In this document: positions 5,687 through 7,788 of the stretch, piece after piece
Numbering within the stretch: the first letter of the stretch is position 1
How the letters are laid out: every line of letters begins with the position of its first letter
Source: CABRXV01 sp900754955
Lineage (GTDB): Bacteria > Actinomycetota > Coriobacteriia > Coriobacteriales > Eggerthellaceae
Direction: 5' to 3'
Assembly: GCA_902475005.1 (NCBI GenBank)
Contig: CABRXV010000088.1
Location: forward strand, 1-7,788
Length of the DNA stretch: 7,788 nt
The notes under the pieces: generated by a model
Databases searched by the model: none
Told to the model about the DNA's origin: nothing
The model's input: the letters and a program-made list of their open reading frames with translations, nothing else
Position numbers and translations under genes: made by a program

Positions 5687-5737
5687 GCTGCGTGCAGCGC
5701 ATCGCCGCAGCGGACGCGGCGGCATGCCGCACGCAGC
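5687..5737 (-). repeat. Inverted repeat in the rlmH-xth spacer
   Basis: Arms gctgcgtgc (5687-5695) and gcacgcagc (5729-5737) are perfect 9-bp reverse complements, enclosing part of the 12-bp palindrome gcggcatgccgc (5719-5730). No U-tract follows, so it looks like an mRNA structure between two co-transcribed genes or a GC-rich coincidence, not a standard terminator. Confidence 0.4.
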
Positions 5738-5744
5738 ACGTAGC

Positions 5745-6215
5745 TTACTTATGATAGGGCTCGCCGCGCGAGATCTTGAAGGCGCGATACAGCTGCTCGA
5801 GCAGCACCACGCGCGCGAGATTGTGCGGCAGCGTGATGGGGCCGAAGGACAGCGTCTCGTCGGCACGTGCCGCCACCTCGGCGCTCACGCCGTCGGAGCC
5901 GCCGATCACGAAGCTGATGTCGCTCACACCCGAAAGCGCAAGCGCATCGAGGCGATTCGAGAACTGCTCGCTCGACCACTCGCGCCCCTCGATGGCGAGC
6001 AGCACCACGTGGCTCGTCGGCGATACCGCGCCGAGCACGGCGGCGCCTTCCTTGGCGCGCGCCGCATCAACGCCGCCCGCGCGCGCGGAATCGACGTCGG
6101 CCACCTCGCGCACCGCCACCTTCGCATAGCCCGAAAGGCGCTTGAGGTACTCCGCACACGCATCCTTCCAGAAGCGCTCTTTGAGCTTGCCCACAGCCAC
6201 CACGGTGATCTTCAT
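5745..6215 (-). CDS. rlmH: RlmH, 23S rRNA (pseudouridine-1915-N3)-methyltransferase
   Basis: SPOUT-class enzyme that methylates N3 of pseudouridine 1915 in helix 69 of 23S rRNA on the assembled 70S ribosome, using S-adenosylmethionine. The 156-residue length is normal for the family. Seen: the N-terminal strand ITVVAVGKLKE (3-13), the SAM-knot glycine motif VIGGSDGV (103-110), the SFGPITLPHNLARV block (123-136) and the invariant C-terminal end AFKISRGEPYHK (145-156). A strong AAGGAGGAG ribosome-binding site lies 9 bp ahead of the ATG at 6215. A strong terminator for the gene before it stands only about 50 bp upstream, with no obvious promoter in between, so expression may come from read-through or an unrecognised promoter. 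Confidence 0.97.
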   Translation of the reverse strand: MKITVVAVGKLKERFWKDACAEYLKRLSGYAKVAVREVADVDSARAGGVDAARAKEGAAVLGAVSPTSHVVLLAIEGREWSSEQFSNRLDALALSGVSDISFVIGGSDGVSAEVAARADETLSFGPITLPHNLARVVLLEQLYRAFKISRGEPYHK

Positions 6216-6266
6216 GCCGCGCTTCTCCTCCTTCGCCCTCCTCGCGCGAACAGCCTCCCTGCACAG

Positions 6267-6302
6267 AAAAAGGCGGCGCCGGCCGAAGTCGCGCGCCGCC
6301 TT
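6267..6302 (-). terminator. Rho-independent terminator of the LCP gene
   Basis: On the minus strand, perfect 10-bp arms (6302-6293 with 6279-6270, AAGGCGGCGC and its complement) are followed by a five-U tract (6271-6267). It sits 14 bp after the stop at 6316. Confidence 0.92.
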
Positions 6303-6315
6303 CGGGTGCCTTTGC

Positions 6316-7788
6316 CTACTGCGGCCAGTCGGCGCCCACGACCACGAGGAAGTCGGTCGTGAACAGGTACTCGTTGTTGTTCTGGACCGTGCGCCCCACG
6401 CCGAGCGCGTTGACGATCTCCTGCGCGTACTCCTGCTGGTCGGGCGTCTCGTACACCACGAGCGTCTCGGAGAACTCGCTGTTGGCGTTGCCCGAGTCAA
6501 CCGTGTAACCGAGCTCGCCGACCTTCTCGGCGGCGCTGGCAGCCGCCCCCACGATGTCGGTTCCGTTGCGCACCGACACGGTGCCCGAACGCACGATGCG
6601 CGGCTCGGAGGTGGCCTGCTCGCCGACGGCACCGCCGCCAGCCGACGCCATGACCATACCCGTCACCGGGTCAACCTGATCCTCCTCAGTGGGCGGCAGG
6701 CCCTGGTCGATGCGGTCCATCATCGTCCGCCAGGCGTCCTCGTCCATGATCTCCCACCAGATGTTGTTGATGTACTCGGACACGGTGGGGTTCACGGCGG
6801 AGTAGAAGTCGGTGTCCATGTTCATGCCGCGCATGTTGTTGGCAAGCGAGAGGATGTCGGTCACGCCCATGTCGGTGGTGACGTAGCCCGCCAACGTCTG
6901 CACGGTGGACATCATCGTGGGAAGATCGGAGTCGAGGATCTTCTGCGCGATGGCGCCGATGACCATGCGCTGGTTAGCCGCGCGGTACTCGTCGCCCTTG
7001 CCGACGTTGTCGAAGGCGTGGCGCGCGCGGCACAGGATGAGCGCCTGGTCACCGTTGAGCGTCTGCTGGCCTGCGTCGAGATGGCCGCCCGCATCGGGGT
7101 CGTTGATCTCGATCGGCACGTTGACGTCGATGCCGCCGAGCGCATCAACCACTTCCTTGAAGCCGTCGAAGTCGATCTCGGCGTAATGCGAGATGGGAAC
7201 GCCCGCCATGTCGGACACCACCTCGATCATATACGCAGCGCCGCCGATGGCGTACGCCGCGTTAAGCTTCTGCGTGCCGTTCGCCCCCATGTCAACCTGC
7301 GTGTCGCGCATGAGCGAGACCGCCGCGACCTTCTTGTTCTGGGGGTCGACGCGCAAAAGCATGATGGAGTCGGAACGGTACGTTCCGTCGAGCTCGTCGC
7401 CTCGTTCGCGATCCTGCGACTTGTCGGTGCCCATGAGCAGCATGTAGAAGGGATCGCCCGGCGCCTGCGGCTCCTGCAGAACGGCGCGCATCTCGTCGGT
7501 CACGTCGCTCTGCATGTCGCTCTGGATGCCGGTGATGTAGGCGAACGCCGCACCGGCGAGAACGAGCACGAGCGCCACCACGAGACACGCCACGAGGATT
7601 TTGCGGCGCTTCTTGCGCTTGCGCAGCTTGGCGTAGTCGGCCACGTGGGCGTCGCGCGAATACGGGTTGGCCGCAGCCGCACGCGATGCCGCCGCGCCCG
7701 CCGCACGACTGCGCGCGGCGCTGCGCCTGTTTGCCGCGTCCTGCGGCGTCGCGGCGCGCGCGCGACGATAGCGTGAACTCGAAGCCTC
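6316..7788 (-). CDS. LytR-CpsA-Psr (LCP) family cell-wall glycopolymer ligase with LytR_C domain, 5' end outside window
   Basis: LCP proteins transfer undecaprenyl-linked glycopolymers (teichoic-acid-like or capsular chains) to peptidoglycan on the outer face of the membrane. Numbering from the codon at 7644: a basic KLRKRKKRRK stretch (6-15), one transmembrane segment (16-37), then the LCP domain with MGTD (71-74), RSDSIML (90-96), SLMRDTQV (110-117), KLNAAYAIGG (126-135), IDFDGFKEVVDALGG (157-171) and the GDEYRAANQR region (217-226), including the conserved Asp and Arg residues that bind the lipid pyrophosphate. A LytR_C domain follows (about 352-437). The frame is open without a stop from 7644 to 7788, adding at least 48 Arg/Ala-rich residues typical of a disordered cytoplasmic tail. 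The GTG at 7644 has no ribosome-binding site, so the true start probably lies beyond the right edge. Which polymer it handles is not visible. Confidence 0.93.
   Translation of the reverse strand, partial: EASSSRYRRARAATPQDAANRRSAARSRAAGAAASRAAAANPYSRDAHVADYAKLRKRKKRRKILVACLVVALVLVLAGAAFAYITGIQSDMQSDVTDEMRAVLQEPQAPGDPFYMLLMGTDKSQDRERGDELDGTYRSDSIMLLRVDPQNKKVAAVSLMRDTQVDMGANGTQKLNAAYAIGGAAYMIEVVSDMAGVPISHYAEIDFDGFKEVVDALGGIDVNVPIEINDPDAGGHLDAGQQTLNGDQALILCRARHAFDNVGKGDEYRAANQRMVIGAIAQKILDSDLPTMMSTVQTLAGYVTTDMGVTDILSLANNMRGMNMDTDFYSAVNPTVSEYINNIWWEIMDEDAWRTMMDRIDQGLPPTEEDQVDPVTGMVMASAGGGAVGEQATSEPRIVRSGTVSVRNGTDIVGAAASAAEKVGELGYTVDSGNANSEFSETLVVYETPDQQEYAQEIVNALGVGRTVQNNNEYLFTTDFLVVVGADWPQ

Noticed and set aside
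6142..7776. 544-codon plus-strand open frame
   Set aside because: It is antisense to the LCP gene and the start of rlmH, crosses a terminator, and has only His/Val/Arg-rich shadow composition.
1..7788. tRNA or rRNA genes, CRISPR arrays, insertion sequences or phage genes
   Set aside because: No cloverleaf or rRNA-like segments, no regularly spaced direct repeats, and no transposase or integrase motifs were seen on either strand.

Overview
The window is high-GC DNA that reads like an anaerobic actinobacterium of the class Coriobacteriia (Eggerthellaceae-like). That placement is an inference from composition, from menaquinone genes, and from a LytR-CpsA-Psr wall enzyme with a long Arg/Ala-rich tail; no rRNA or marker tree is available. 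Almost everything is coded on the minus strand, so genes are met 3' to 5' when reading along the plus strand. A plus-strand pair at about 2611-3646 is the exception.

Layout. Positions 1-1723 (minus) hold menF followed by the start of menD, overlapping by 8 bp; together they run the first two committed steps of menaquinone synthesis. A strong UUCG-loop terminator (1867-1896) separates them from an independent minus-strand gene at 1928-2290. This gene encodes a 120-residue protein whose C-terminal half looks like the glycyl-radical tail of the anaerobic ribonucleotide reductase NrdD, without the catalytic barrel. A 270-bp divergent region (2339-2610) carries promoter-like elements and several inverted repeats. 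It faces a plus-strand pair of small envelope proteins of unknown function (a lipoprotein at 2611-3282 and a membrane or lipoprotein at 3365-3646). The pair ends at a perfect 15-bp-stem terminator that probably works in both directions.

From 3722 to the right edge all genes are minus strand and mostly housekeeping: a small ACT-domain protein, folE (GTP cyclohydrolase I), an exonuclease III/AP endonuclease with an unusual insertion, rlmH (23S rRNA pseudouridine-1915 methyltransferase), a good terminator, and an LCP-family cell-wall ligase whose N-terminus runs off the window.

The best candidate for something under-described is the stand-alone NrdD-tail protein, which could be a nucleotide-reductase counterpart of the pyruvate formate-lyase repair protein GrcA/YfiD. 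The unknown plus-strand lipoprotein pair is second. The rest is conventional. Motif assignments were made by eye and no database search was run.
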